NCBI GenBank assembly: GCA_019096155.1
Contig: JAHCVI010000001.1
Location: 1,550,001-1,614,000, forward strand
Direction of reading: 5' to 3'
Origin: Staphylotrichum longicolle
Lineage: Eukaryota; Ascomycota; Sordariomycetes; Sordariales; Chaetomiaceae
DNA: 64,000 nucleotides
Shown here: in pieces, positions 10,457 through 21,463 of the stretch
How positions within the stretch are numbered: the stretch's first letter is position 1
How the letters are laid out: every line of letters begins with the position of its first letter
The notes under the pieces: generated by a model
Told to the model about the DNA's origin: nothing
Databases searched by the model: none
Seen by the model: only the letters and a program-made list of their open reading frames with translations
Program-made: the position numbers and the translations under genes

Positions 10457-13400
10457 ATGGAGCGCCCTGATTCCGGGCTGATCAAGTGGTCGCCCAACGC
10501 CTCCCGCGACTCATTTCTCCACATCAACCTGCAGCACCGGCTGGTGCAGCTCTACGAGCCAACCGGTCTTGCCCAGCAGGGAAAGCTCGAGTACAGGAAG
10601 CTTGCAAAGCACGATGACCTCCCGCCCCTCACCACCTACGACTGGTCGCCCACCGTGCCCGGCCTGGTCGCCGTGGGCACCTCGACCGGCGTGGTGAACC
10701 TGCTGCGCGTCGACGACAACTCCAATGCCTACATGGAGCTCGGCCTGAAGATATCGCGCACTTGCCAGGCCGTGGCATTCAACACGGCCGGGAAGCTGGC
10801 CGTCGCTCTCGATAGGGTCAGGAGCGACCACTGTCTGCACATCTGGGACGTCAATCGCCTTTCAGGTCTAGATACCACCGTCTCCGGCTTCCCTGCCGAC
10901 CTTGACCTTCCTCCGGACCCGGTCGACAGGCTGGAGCTCAACGCTTCGGTTTCGAGTGTCAGGTTCTTTGAAGACAACCCGAACGTGTTGGTGGCCGGGA
11001 TTAAGGGCCAGGGCCTGCGCATTCACGATCTACGAGGTGAAGGCCGTCTATTTCATTCCGGCCGAACTTGGCTAACTGACTGTCTCGTTCAGACCAAGGG
11101 CATGGCGCAGTCGCCCAGTTCCAGACCAAGTGCTGCAACAATTTGGCTATTGACTATGCTGACCAGAACTACTTTGCGTCTTCTGCCCTGGACCAGCCCG
11201 GTGTCATGGTCTGGGATCGCCGGGCCATGAGCCGCCACAACGTCAACCCCTCCTACACCGACGCCCTTGAGCAAGACGGGCTGCCGTGGGGCGGGGCTCT
11301 GCGGCTTGACCGCGCGGTGCGCATGGAGACAGACTCCGGGGATAGCAAGAACTCCACCATTCGCGCCCTTCGCTTTTGCCGTGACCATGCTGGCATGCTC
11401 GCTGCGCTCTCGCGGACCGGTCAGTTGAGAGTCCTGTCGACGAGGCACGAGCATGTGGACGAGGACGTCAGGGTTGATGGCAGTCCGGAGCTGCTCGAGG
11501 TCAGACGCTCCTACGAGATGGACCCCCGCTATGCCGAGCCCAACCGCAAAAACGACAAGATCGTCTCGTTTGACTGGATCACAATGAGCTCTCCCGTCCT
11601 CCAGCCTCGGGTGCTGGTGCTGAGGGCCAGCGGCGCTTTTGACGTTCTCCAGAAGCCGTCCTATACCTCCGAGTACCCATTTAAACTGATCCCGTGGCAG
11701 CCGCCGCACCGAGGACAGGCAGACGGAACAGACTACCAAGAACTGATGGACTTTGAGCCATCCCAGGCCCGCGATATCTTTGGCCCCCTTTTGACCGAAC
11801 AAGCATTATCTGACATACCATTATTTGGTCCGCAAAAAAGCGACGTGAAGTCTCTGGTGGAACAAGCCCTGGACCAGGCACCTGCCGAGGAGCATTTGGT
11901 CGCGCAAATGCTTGGATCTGGCCACTCCTCGATGCTGTTCGACAATACATCCTCACTCGCTGACAAACTGAAAGCTCTGAGGCTGGCTGCGAGACACGGA
12001 AAAGATGAGGCAGACGAGGCGCTCTTGTCCCAGCTAGAGCGGCGTGAGAAGCTGCTCACTGATACCAGGGAGATGACGGGGTTGTCCAGCAAAGAACGGT
12101 TCGCCGTGGAGCACACTATGCTCATCCGTGCACAAGAGGGCTACCGCTTCGACTTCGACAAGAATCAGAAGATTGTCGCTGACGACCCGTGGCTGAGTGA
12201 TGTCTGGGTCTGGGTTGCTGGTAAGTCGGGCCAACGATGCGATTGCCTCTTGTTCCTTGCTCATTCCTGGCGACAGGCGCCGAGGCCGCCGCGGTTGACG
12301 GTGGTATGATGTCGCACCCTCTCGATATTGGCTACATGGGAGTCTATACAGTATGGGCCAACGATCTTGGTACGTCAACGCACCCCTACTCAACGACTAT
12401 CACTTCTCTGACGTGTCGCAGGAAGTAAGCCTCAGATGAGGCTCTCAGACCATGCCTCACCACCCGACGAGGCCGGCTGGGAACGTTGCCTGAACACGAT
12501 AAACAAGAAGCTTGGAATACCCAAGTTCGATGGGGCCGTAGAAACAAGACGCCCACATCACAGGGAAATGTGCCTGGAGATATGCGGGCTTGGCCGCTCA
12601 TACGAGACAGAGTTTGAGCAGGCGCTGTCTGCCTCAAGCCCCAGGAAGGACTCGACCTGGTACACCATGGTTGCCGCCCACGCCATCTTCCGGGGCGACA
12701 CAAAGGGCGCTGTCCAGGTGCTGAAGAAGGCCAGCTCGGAGCATCCGGAGCTGCTCTTTGTCTCGCTCGCGTTGCAACTGATCGGCAAGACCGACGACGC
12801 GGATACCAAGACGGCCCTGGATTTCGACGAGCGAGTGGCCTGCCGAACGGACCCTTACCTGCGCGCGATATCAGCCATCATCGCGACTGGCGACTGGGCC
12901 GTGATCGCTGGCCAGAGGTCCCTACCTTTGCGAGACCGCTGTTTTGTCGCTGTCCGCTACCTCACCGACGAAGCCCTCACCGCTTGGCTAGAGCACGAAG
13001 TCTCGGCCGCCATCGAGACGGGCGACATCGAGGGTATCATCCTCACGGGCATTACCGATGCGCTCGTCGACATCCTCGCCTGCTACGTGCACAAGTTCCA
13101 CGACACCCAAACAGCCACCCTCCTGCTCTCCATCTGCGCGCCGCGCTTCATCGACGACATCCGCGCTAACGCCTTCCGCAACGCCTACCGCTACTACCTG
13201 CAGCGCCACCGCGCCTTCTTCTTCCGCGCCAAGTTCGACGTCGAGTCCACCCTCCGCAGTAAGCACCACGGCCGCCCCACCGTCCCGGCCCCGGCCCGCC
13301 AAGTCGGCCTGCGCTGCGTCTACTGCGACGTCGAGTTCAAGACCGAGTCTGCCCCCCGCCCAGCGCCGGCCTGCCCCCCGCCGCAGCGGCAGCGGCCTCC

Positions 13401-13808
13401 CCAACTTCATGACCGCCGCCGCCGCCGCCGCCACGGCCGCTCCCACCAGCACCAGCACGCCCTCCCGGGCCCCGACCCGCGCACCGAAGCACGCGCGCAC
13501 CAGCAGCAGCCAACCCCTACACGGAAAAGATGGTGGCCTCGGGCATCAGCTGCCCGAGCTGCAAGCAGCACCTGCCCCGCTGCGTGGTGTGCCTCGAGGT
13601 GGTGGGCCTGCCGCGCGACCGACCGGCCGGAGCAGAGCCGCGACCCGGAGGTGCGGCGGACGGCGCGCTTCCCGACCTTTTGCGTCGCGTGCGGCCACGT
13701 GCTGCACCTCGACCACGCGCGCCAGTGGTTCGCGCGCCACCGCGAGCCCCCGTGCCCGAGTGCCGGTGTCTGTGCAATACGCGGGTGAATGAGGAGTTGG
13801 ATTATTAA
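10457..13808 (+). CDS. SEA4: SEA complex (GATOR2-like) WD40 protein Sea4/Mio
   Basis: Sea4/Mio family: subunit of the vacuole-associated SEACAT/GATOR2 complex that activates TORC1 in amino-acid signalling. Exons are 10457-11036, 11093-12220, 12277-12369 and 12422 to the end; all three introns have consensus borders and restore frame. The start is gccgccATGg. An N-terminal WD40 propeller (about 1-370; LHIWDVNRLSG, GVMVWDRRAMSR) is followed by an alpha-solenoid and a C-terminal zinc/RING-like module (VYCDVEF; CPSCKQHLPRCVVCLEVVG; FCVACGHVLHLDHARQW; CRCLCN). That last module (13340-13808) is split over three reading frames. Shifts lie near 13350, 13440-13510, 13612-13630 and 13745-13750; the first three are equivalent to +1 or -2, the last to -1. 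The summed exon length leaves remainder 2 on division by 3, as these shifts predict. Whether they are sequence errors or real damage cannot be decided here. Expected product about 1060 residues. Confidence 0.9.
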
Positions 13809-14032
13809 GTTATCCAAGGTGTGTGGTTTTGGGGGATTTGTGAGGTGTACATAGGGGAGGGTTGTTTGTGTTGGGATGGAGTAAGCTGGTTTGTGCGGAT
13901 TCATCTTGGAGATGCTGGTTTATTTAGTGCTGGGTGGAGGATCTACAGGTAGTAGGTATGTATGTACCTAGGTAGGTGCTGCCTCTGGAGTCGAAGGTTG
14001 AAAAAGAATCGGAACCTTCAAACCGTCCCAGC

Positions 14033-14071
14033 GTGCCATTTTACAGTGCCATTTTACAGTGCCATTTTACA
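14033..14071 (+). repeat. Triple 13-bp tandem repeat
   Basis: Three exact head-to-tail copies of gtgccattttaca in non-coding DNA just downstream of SEA4. Confidence 0.95.
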
Positions 14072-14334
14072 GAGCGGTGTTGTTGTTTGCCCGTTTTCGA
14101 GGCGTCGACTACAAATTATGAAGCAATTTGGCTCTGTTCAGGCCTCAAAGTCCTCATCTCACATTTCGCGATTCAAGGTATTTTATGTTGCAGGCAAAAG
14201 TGCACGAAGCCAAAAAGCGCTACGATAGTAAGAAGGGCGCAAGTACGGAGTAGGCATGAGTTCAGGTGCCTTAGCTCTCTTGTGTACTGTGTACTCTTGC
14301 TGAATATGGCATCTCACGGAGTGTCGTCCACGCC

Positions 14335-16552
14335 GCCAAGCCCCTCCCGCTCTCTTAAAGAAAAGGTTTCTTGGGTCGCGGAGCCCAAGTCCCATTTGTT
14401 CCATCGCGGTCTGGGCAACGGGCAGCTGCCAGGGCATGGGCACGGCAAACGGAACACCGCGCGCAAAAAGGGGGAACGGACGGTCGGGCCAAGGGGGGAC
14501 GGGCCAAGAAACCTGGGGTTGAGCCTTCTTGGCAGGATTTTGGGTTGAGGCTTTGAGAGGGGCCAAGACGCTGCGCAAGCAGGGCCAGGGACGGCCAAGG
14601 AGGGGGCCAAGAATGGGCCAAGGACGACAAGAAACCCGCCAAGCACGACAAGAGCCCGGCTGCCAAGAGGTTGATGGATTTGGGACCTGGCTGTTGACGA
14701 TTGACGGAGTACCAAGACGGAGGCACGGAAACAACAACCTCTTCTTGGGTTGCGGGAATTACCTATTTAGTGCACGGGATACAGAGCGGAATGGATGTTA
14801 GCAGAGCAGGCTCGAGGCAGGATAACCGCGGGAGCGGCGGGCTGCGAGGCGGCCATACGAACGCAAATGGGGATACTATCAGATGGAGGAATCGAGAGAT
14901 TTCACGTGTTGGCGTGCTTGGCGGACATCTCTCGCAATGGTGGGGTCGGCGGAGAGAGGGCCCAGACGCGGTGGGGGGGTTTCTTTCGCTCCGAGACTCC
15001 CAGACCCGACTCGATGCCGGCATCACACGATGTCATGACGGAGCCCGCGGTTAAGCGTCCGATCAAAAACTGCCCACTTTTGTTTGTTGTCAAGGCCAAC
15101 TGTTGGGTGACTCTTGCACGCCCATGACTCGTGGGCCCGCGGCGGACATGACAACAACAACAGCAGAACGGACGGGCGGGCAGGCGGGCAACGGCCAAGG
15201 TGGGTAATTACGGAGTAAGCGGAGGGACAGAACAGACTGACCCGACAAAAAGTGGCCGCGGCGGATGGACGGTCCAACCACGTGTTGATTGTCCGCCCCG
15301 GAGCTTGACTCGCAGCGCACGCAACCTGACAGCATGAGCAAACGCACAGCAGCTGCTGCGAGCAGCCAGACCGTCTTGGCACCGCGTGCCCCCCGAGCCC
15401 CCCAAAAGGGCGGGGTTGTTCAACCGGCGCGCTGAAATGACGGTTCCAAGCGAAAAGGGGGCTGTGTCGGACCCAGGCTGATGGTATTCGCTGGACAGAC
15501 AACGGTAGTCGGGCAAGAAGGGTCGCCAAGCACTTGGCGCGCGGAGCGTGATCTCTTGGTCTGGTGTGGATGCTTGGCATCAGGTCGCCGACCTCGACAG
15601 ACGCTTTTTTGGGCGCGAGAAGCGGTGCTGGTGGTGGCCTTTTCTTGTGGCAGTTATCGTTATCTAACATCAACGCTGTGCAGCTGTGCCCGATGCGCAG
15701 CTAGCGTTAGTCCGTGGGGGGGAGAACAGTGCCTGGCGGTGCATCCGTTTGTCGAAAAAAAAAACAGTCAACAAGCAATGGTTGGATGGCAGCGTGTGTG
15801 CCTGGCGCGCGACTCCATTTTGCCCCGATTCCATACCGCAACAGCAAGCGCCCAAGAACCCACAGCTGGGCCGAGGGATCTGCCTCGATCTGGAGAAGCA
15901 GGAAGCGGCGCAGGCTCGAGGCAGCCGCTGAGGGCCAAGAGGGCCAAGGAGAGAGGGGGCCCGCATGAGAGCTCGAGGCCTGGGCAAGGACTGGGCAAAG
16001 CGTGTGACCATGAGGCAAGGGCGATGGGGGGCAATGAGGCCCGCCAAGACCTTTCTCGCAAATACCAAGGCTTGGCACTGACTTGGCGGCTCTTGGCGGT
16101 CCTTGGCTGACGCTTGGCATGTCTTGGCAGACGTGTAGTGCTGTTAGGGCCGATAGCCCGGCAGGCGGCCGTCCCGTGCGACACTCGCCTCCCTCCCATC
16201 AGCAGGTACGCCGAACGGCCCGAGGGGTGATTCCCTTGACCAATGGGAGGCACTTGGCATCCGAGCCCAGACTGCCAAGACTCTGCCAAGCACTCCGCCA
16301 ATGTTACTGCCATGAGCGCGAAGGCGTAATAAAGACAGAACGGCCCGCTGTTCTGCTGAAGGCTATCGTTGATCGTTTTTCTCCTTTGCATCACCTGCAT
16401 CACCTGGAGAGCGCTGCCGCAAGTCATCAGTTTTTTCGCACGAGTTGGGACTGTTATCCGGCGCAGTTCTTGCACCGCATCCTTGCATCTCCTTGGCGTC
16501 GCTCGACCCCAGCGCTGCACCGGCAAGCTTTCTAAGCTCTCTTGGGCTTGGC
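14335..16552 (+). promoter_or_regulatory. Array of about 30 PacC-type sites (GCCAAG/CTTGGC) upstream of pacC
   Basis: Hand count of exact hexamers. GCCAAG on the + strand at 14335, 14488, 14503, 14562, 14594, 14606, 14617, 14638, 14662, 15194, 15525, 15934, 15943, 16043, 16274 and 16285. CTTGGC at 14528, 14917, 15375, 15533, 15573, 16071, 16082, 16092, 16102, 16113, 16123, 16253, 16492 and 16547. At about 60% GC roughly 1.4 are expected in 2.2 kb. Clusters: 14488-14667 (mostly + orientation) and 16071-16128 (six in 58 bp, all in the opposite orientation, about 10-11 bp apart and so on one face of the helix). PacC is known to bind 5'-GCCARG, and pacC is autoregulated in Aspergillus. GCCAGG variants (for example 14428, 14584) add more. 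That this array mediates autoregulation is inference. Confidence 0.75.
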
Positions 16553-16694
16553 ACTCCTACCGCGAGCAGTCATCAACTCTCGGCGGTCTTGGGAAAAAGT
16601 GGGGCTCCTCTAGGGCTTGCCTCGCCTGCCCTGACGTCGACTCGACCGCGACTCGCCACCTTGAGGCTGTGGTCACATGACCACTGACCCACCA

Positions 16695-16774
16695 CCAATC
16701 ACAAAAGCCACAACAACCCACCACCACGTGATTCTTCTCTCGCAACAACACCGACAACACCACCCAACCACGTG
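16695..16774 (+). promoter_or_regulatory. CCAAT box and two CACGTG boxes ahead of pacC
   Basis: CCAAT at 16695-16699 and CACGTG at 16725-16730 and 16769-16774 lie within 100 bp of the pacC start codon. They may be in the promoter or the 5' leader. CCAAT is the core for the HAP/CBC complex and CACGTG for bHLH factors; whether they are used is not shown. Confidence 0.4.
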
Positions 16775-16790
16775 ACCACGCGCACTTACC

Positions 16791-18692
16791 ATGTCCGCAA
16801 TGTCCCCCACTCAGGCCTCGGCGCCGGCTCCTGAGAGCGCCAATGCTGCTCCCGCGCCGAGCGCGCCGTCTTCGGGATCTTCGAATCCCGCCTCCAACGG
16901 CACCACTCCCGCACCCTCCACCGGAGCGACCGCGAGCTCGACCTCTAGCACCGGTCAAGATGACAGTCTCGTTTGCCGCTGGGCTGACTGCAAGGAGCCG
17001 TTTACCTCGGCCGAGGCTCTCTATGTGAGTTTACCAAAATCTTCTTTTTTTTTGAATAAAAAATGAAAATGAAAAATCGCTAACTCCTCTCCCAGGAGCA
17101 CATCTGCGAGAAGCATGTTGGCCGCAAGAGCACCAACAACCTGAACCTCACCTGCCAGTGGAACCAGTGCCGCACCACCACGGTCAAGCGCGACCACATC
17201 ACCTCGCACATCCGCGTCCATGTGCCCCTCAAGCCGCACAAGTGCGACTTCTGCGGCAAGTCGTTCAAGCGGCCCCAGGATCTCAAGAAGCACGTCAAGA
17301 CCCACGCCGACGACTCGGTTCTGGTCGCTGGACGCGCCCCCCAGGAGCAGCCCGGCGGCATGAACGCCAGCTACCGTCCTCACCCGGGCAACAAAGGTGC
17401 GTATTTCAAGTGCTTGTCTGACTTTGGCCTGCCGATGGCCGCCTTCTCTAGATCGCGAGGCTAATCTGCCTCTAGGTCCTTCCGCCTTCTATGATCACAA
17501 TGGCCACATGCGCGGGACTAACTCGGGCCACTTTGGCCATCCGCACCAGAACGGTCAGGCTAGCTACTACGGCCAGCACCAGCAGGCCCCGCAGCCGAGC
17601 TACCACGCCCCCATGTACTACTCGCAGCCCATGGGCGGCACCCGTGCTGAGTACATCGGCCACCAAGCCGCGGGCTTCAACGAGGCCTCCCGGAAGCGCG
17701 ATGCCGACAGCCTGAACGAGTTCTTCGGAAGCGTCAAGCGCGCCCAGATCGACCCGCGTTCCTATGCCCAGATTGGCCGCTCCCTGATGCCCATTCATTC
17801 GACGCTCAGCCTGCACGCCGGAGGCGGTCTGGCTGCCGAGTACATGCCGCAGGCCCCGCACACCCTCGGTGTCGCTGGCGGCTCGCATGGCCCGCTCACC
17901 CAGCATTACTACCTCCCTCCGATGCCCAACCTCCGCACCAAGGAGGACCTCCAGCAGATCGACCACATGCTGGAGCAGATGCAGTCCACCATCTACGACA
18001 ACTCGGGCTCGCCCAACTCGCACTACGCGCCGGTCGACATGCGCCACTCGCCCACCTACGCGACCCGCCCGGCCGTCGACCCGTACGCCGTCACGGCCGC
18101 CCAGGTCGTGTCGCCGCTCAGCGCGCCCACCCACTCGGCCGGCGGCACGCCTGCCGTCACCCCGCCGTCGAGCAACATGTCATACACGTCAGGCCACTCG
18201 CCCAGCGCTTCGTCCTCGGGCATGTCGCCCACATCGCGCCACAGCTCCACTTCGGTCTCGTACCCGAGCCTCCCGAGCCGCCCGAACCTGCCCTATCCCT
18301 CTGCCGCTGGCCTCGGCTCCAACTTTGCCCACAACGAGCGCCGTCTCTCGGGCGGCATGCTGCAGAGCGCCAGCGGTGCCCGCCGCAGCGACGGCTCCCG
18401 GACCCCGACCCCCAAGGCCGTCGACGGCGCCGCCGTGAGCTCGCCGTCCGAGGAGTCCGAGGCTGGCGAGAGCGAGAGCTACGACGACTGGCTGCAGCAC
18501 ATGCGCACCATCGAGTATCTGCGCAGCTACGTCCGTCACCGTCTCGATCGCCACGAGTACGACGACGACTCGGACAGCGGCCGCCCGGAGAGCAGCCGCG
18601 TGGTCGACAACAGCCGCATCGATCCCATGCTGCATGGCGACCGTGCCCGCAACGACCGCGTCAGCTACCCCTCGCTGCCGCCCATGCAGTAA
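16791..18692 (+). CDS. pacC: pH-response transcription factor PacC/Rim101
   Basis: Zinc-finger regulator that, after ambient-pH-dependent proteolysis, activates alkaline-expressed and represses acid-expressed genes. Three exons, 16791-17024, 17096-17396 and 17476-18692, encode 583 residues; introns are 71 and 79 bp with consensus borders. Intron 1 falls inside the first finger. Three C2H2 fingers at about 62-85 (CRWADC...HICEKH), 98-121 (CQWNQC...HIRVH) and 129-149 (CDFCGKSFKRPQDLKKHVKTH) match PacC throughout, including the DNA-contacting finger 3. The tail has a Gln/His-rich segment, a basic stretch SRKRDADSLNEFFGSVKR, the LMPIHSTLSLHAGGG region near where processing occurs in the family, a long Ser/Pro-rich region, and a C-terminal acidic/Arg-rich end (EYLRSYVRHRLDRHEYDDD). 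Its 5' region holds about 30 sites for PacC itself. Confidence 0.97.
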
Positions 18693-19544
18693 GCTGCGAG
18701 CTCGCCGCTGCTGGCTGAAGACGTCGCGCATGTCGACAAGCATTGTTTTCCGGAGTTCAATCAGGCTCGATTACTGGCATCGTGGAAGGGGGCTCTCTTC
18801 GCATGGGTTTTCGCTTTGTTTCTATGTTTCAGCAAAGATACCTCTTATCTCCAGCCTACCATGCAGCAGGCTGGGACTTTTTTCGGTTCCACTGGCGGCC
18901 GCGAGTTTGAGTCCACACATGGACCGCGTCGCCAAGTTTGGTGGGATGAAGGCAACGACACGTGTTTTCTATCGCTTCAAAGCTCCTTACTATGGTAATC
19001 AAATGGCTAGGTGGTCTGGGGCGCAATCGCTTTTTTTGTTATTGGCTCAATAGCCCATGATGTATGGATGATGGCTGTACAGTACACTGGCTTTGGTTGG
19101 TAGATGATCTTCACTCTGCAATACAAGGTCCTTAACCCACTTTGACTCTCGTGGCTGCTTTGTGTGATGTTGTTGTGCAGGGAAAGAGTGAGACATTCGG
19201 GCGTACAGATGGGTATGGATATATGTTTCCTGCCCGCACCCGTTGTCTCCGTCAATGTCTCGCTTTGGGTGTCTTGGTGATCTGCCAGAAGCAAAAAGGG
19301 AGTGCCATGAAAGACGTCACAAACTACCGAGATGAACTTTGCTAAGACCATAGTTTGTAGGGTATTAATGAATAGTCTGGTCCACGTCTCCCAGTCTGTC
19401 TCTTCCGCTTCCAGCTGGACTGATACACTTGATTAAAGACGGCTATGCCTGAACATGATTCTAAGCCATAGTTGCGCACTGCCTTGTGACCTGTCCCATC
19501 CCCGTCCGTATCAACCGCGATTCCAACAGTACTCCCGCTTCTGC
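18693..19544. other. Convergent intergenic region pacC / coiled-coil gene
   Basis: This is 850 bp between two gene ends facing each other. No gene or RNA is recognised; it should hold both 3' UTRs. Confidence 0.5.
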
Positions 19545-19957
19545 TCAAAACGCCCGCCATATCGCCCCCGCCCTCCGCCCATCCTCGTCCCTCGCTCCCA
19601 ACCCCTTCCGGTTCATCTCTCGCACCCACCGCATCTCGGCCGCCGCCGCCTCCCGCTCAATCTGCTCCATCACCTCCAGCTCCTCCAGCATCCCGTGCAC
19701 CAGCGCGCGGCACCCGCCCAGGATCCTCGCCAGCGCGGAGGCCTCTGCCTCTACCCCGTCTCCATCCCCGCCAGCCACAGCACTGGCAGGACCAGGACCA
19801 GGAGCAGGAGCAGGAGCAGGCACATCCCCCAGCTCGCGCAGCTTCCTCCGCCACTCGTCCAGCCGGCGCGCGAGCGCCGCACACTCCCCCTTCCACGCGG
19901 CATCCAGCTCGGGCACGAGGACCAACAACACCCCCTCTCCGTCTCCGTCTCCATCTC

Positions 19958-20056
<99 letters not shown>

Positions 20057-21463
20057 CGCTCTCCCTCGCCCGCAACACGGCCTCCACCCGGCCCACCCAC
20101 CCTTCAAACCCCCTCACCACCCTCTCATACCGTCCCCCCTCCCGCCCAGCCCCCACACCCCGTTCACCACCCCGTCCAACACAGCAACCTTGTCCTCCAA
20201 CCCCATCCCCATCCCTCTCTGTAATCCCTCCTGCAACCCCCAATCCCTCAACCCTCGCAACCCCTCCGCTCCGCCACCCCCCTCCAACCCCGCCACCGCC
20301 CGTCCATCTCCCGCACCGCGTCCCACCGCCCCCGCAGCTTCGCCCGCGCGTCGCCCGCCCACTCCCCCAGGACGTGGTGCGCGCGGCGGTGCAGCAGCGA
20401 GAGCTGCAGCAGCTCGGTCTGCAGGCGGGCCGTCTCGGCCGACAGGGCCACGTTGGCGGGGAGCTTGGAGGGGAGGGCGGGGCGAGGAGGGCGGATGTCA
20501 GGGGTTTGGTCGCCTGTTTGTTGGAGGCGGCGGCGGGTGTGAAGTGTTGTTGGTGTGTGGTGAAGGGTGTTTTTGCGGGGAGGGTTGGTTTGGTGAGAGT
20601 GGTGGGGTTGGGTTTGACGTGAGGGTGGGAAGGGATGGGGGTTGTTGTTGGGGTCTGGGTTTGGCCTTGGGGGAGGCCGGGGGTGGTGATGTTTTTGAGG
20701 TGAGGGAGGTGCGGCGGCGCGGGTGAATGTGGCAGTGGTGGTGGTGGTGGTGGTTGGGAGGGTGGAGCTGCTACTGCTGTTGGGTTCCGCGGGTGAGGCT
20801 TGAGAGAGGCGGGCGGGAGCGGTCTGTTGTTGTGACAATGGTAGTAGTGGTGGAGGAAGAGCCGGTGGAGGTTTGGGAGGGTGGGCGGAGGGTGGTTGCG
20901 CCGGAGAGGGCTGTGACCGATGACTTGGCGCGGGCGTGCCGGGGTCCGGGTGCGGGTCCGGTTCCGGGTCCGGCAGCCGAGATGGATCCCTGGCCGGTGA
21001 TCGCGCCGGAGACGGCCCGCCGGGAGGAGGGGATGCCTGACGAGGTGGTCGGCCTGGATACTGCTGCGGGCCCAGCGGCGCCCGATGTCGCCGGTCGAGT
21101 AGAAGTCGACGGCTGGCGGATGGACGCGGCACGGGCGGGACGGGCGGTCGGGGACGGCTCCGGGCTGTCCTTCTCGCGCTGGCGAGCCGAGGACGAGGTA
21201 ATGCGAGCAAAGACACCCGATAGTGGGCGCGGTTTAGCAGTGGCGGCACTGGTGGTTGCGCTCCTGGCTATGCGAGTCGGATTGGCTGCCGTGGGCGCGG
21301 ATACCTGTCCCTTGACGGGCAGTCTGCTGGGAGAGACATTGCGCGGGCCGTCGGCGCTGGTGCCGGTACTGTTGGTGGTGCTGGTTGCCGTCCCCGTTGC
21401 AGTGCTGGGTTTGCGCAGTGAACGCGAGCGCGACAGGGCGCTGCCAGATGTCGTTGACTGCAT
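19545..21463 (-). CDS. Low-complexity N-terminus plus helical C-terminus; interrupted frame
   Basis: Function not recognised. Reading starts at ATG 21463 (MQSTTSGSALSRSRSLRKPS) with a Ser/Thr/Pro-rich basic N-terminal region down to about 20790. A helical segment in a second frame (about 20460-20320) reads ALSAETARLQTELLQLSLLH. A third stretch (about 20330-20160; LEDKVAVLDGVVNGVWGLG) lies in the first frame again. The C-terminal helical part lies in yet another frame to the stop at 19545 (LDAAWKGECAALARRLDEWR; ALARILGGCRALVHGMLEEL). At least three frame changes are needed; the span (1919 bp, remainder 2) fits them without introns, though an intron in the Pro-rich part cannot be excluded. A Gly-Glu dipeptide run is encoded by a hexanucleotide repeat. 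The pattern (basic disordered head, coiled-coil body) would suit a cytoskeleton-associated protein, but that is a guess. Confidence 0.5.
19959..20057 (+). repeat. CCCTCA hexanucleotide tandem repeat, about 16.5 copies
   Basis: Perfect period-6 tract (CCCTCA on the + strand, TGAGGG on the minus) lying inside the minus-strand gene, where it encodes a run of about 16 Gly-Glu dipeptides. It differs from the fungal telomere unit CCCTAA at one base. Confidence 0.95.

Larger units (their letters stand above)
13809..16790. other. 3 kb non-coding block upstream of pacC
   Basis: No gene supported. The left end should hold the SEA4 3' UTR; the rest leads into pacC. The interval is dominated by GCCAAG/CTTGGC hexamers (annotated separately) and contains a triple 13-bp repeat. 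Open frames within it, such as those at 14183-14737 and 15481-16110, are not protein-like and owe their length to composition. Confidence 0.7.

Noticed and set aside
14183..14737. 184-codon minus-strand frame in the pacC upstream block
   Set aside because: Low complexity (Trp/Pro/Leu from CTTGGC repeats) with no domain; explained by the site array.
15481..16110. 209-codon + strand frame upstream of pacC
   Set aside because: No protein-like content; it coincides with the GCCAAG/CTTGGC array and overlaps other spurious frames.
19959..20057. Interstitial telomere repeat
   Set aside because: The unit is CCCTCA, not CCCTAA, and it is in frame within a gene.
19455..20726. 423-codon + strand frame with a Thr-Leu run
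   Set aside because: The run is just the CCCTCA repeat read in the other direction; the minus strand carries ordered helical segments instead.
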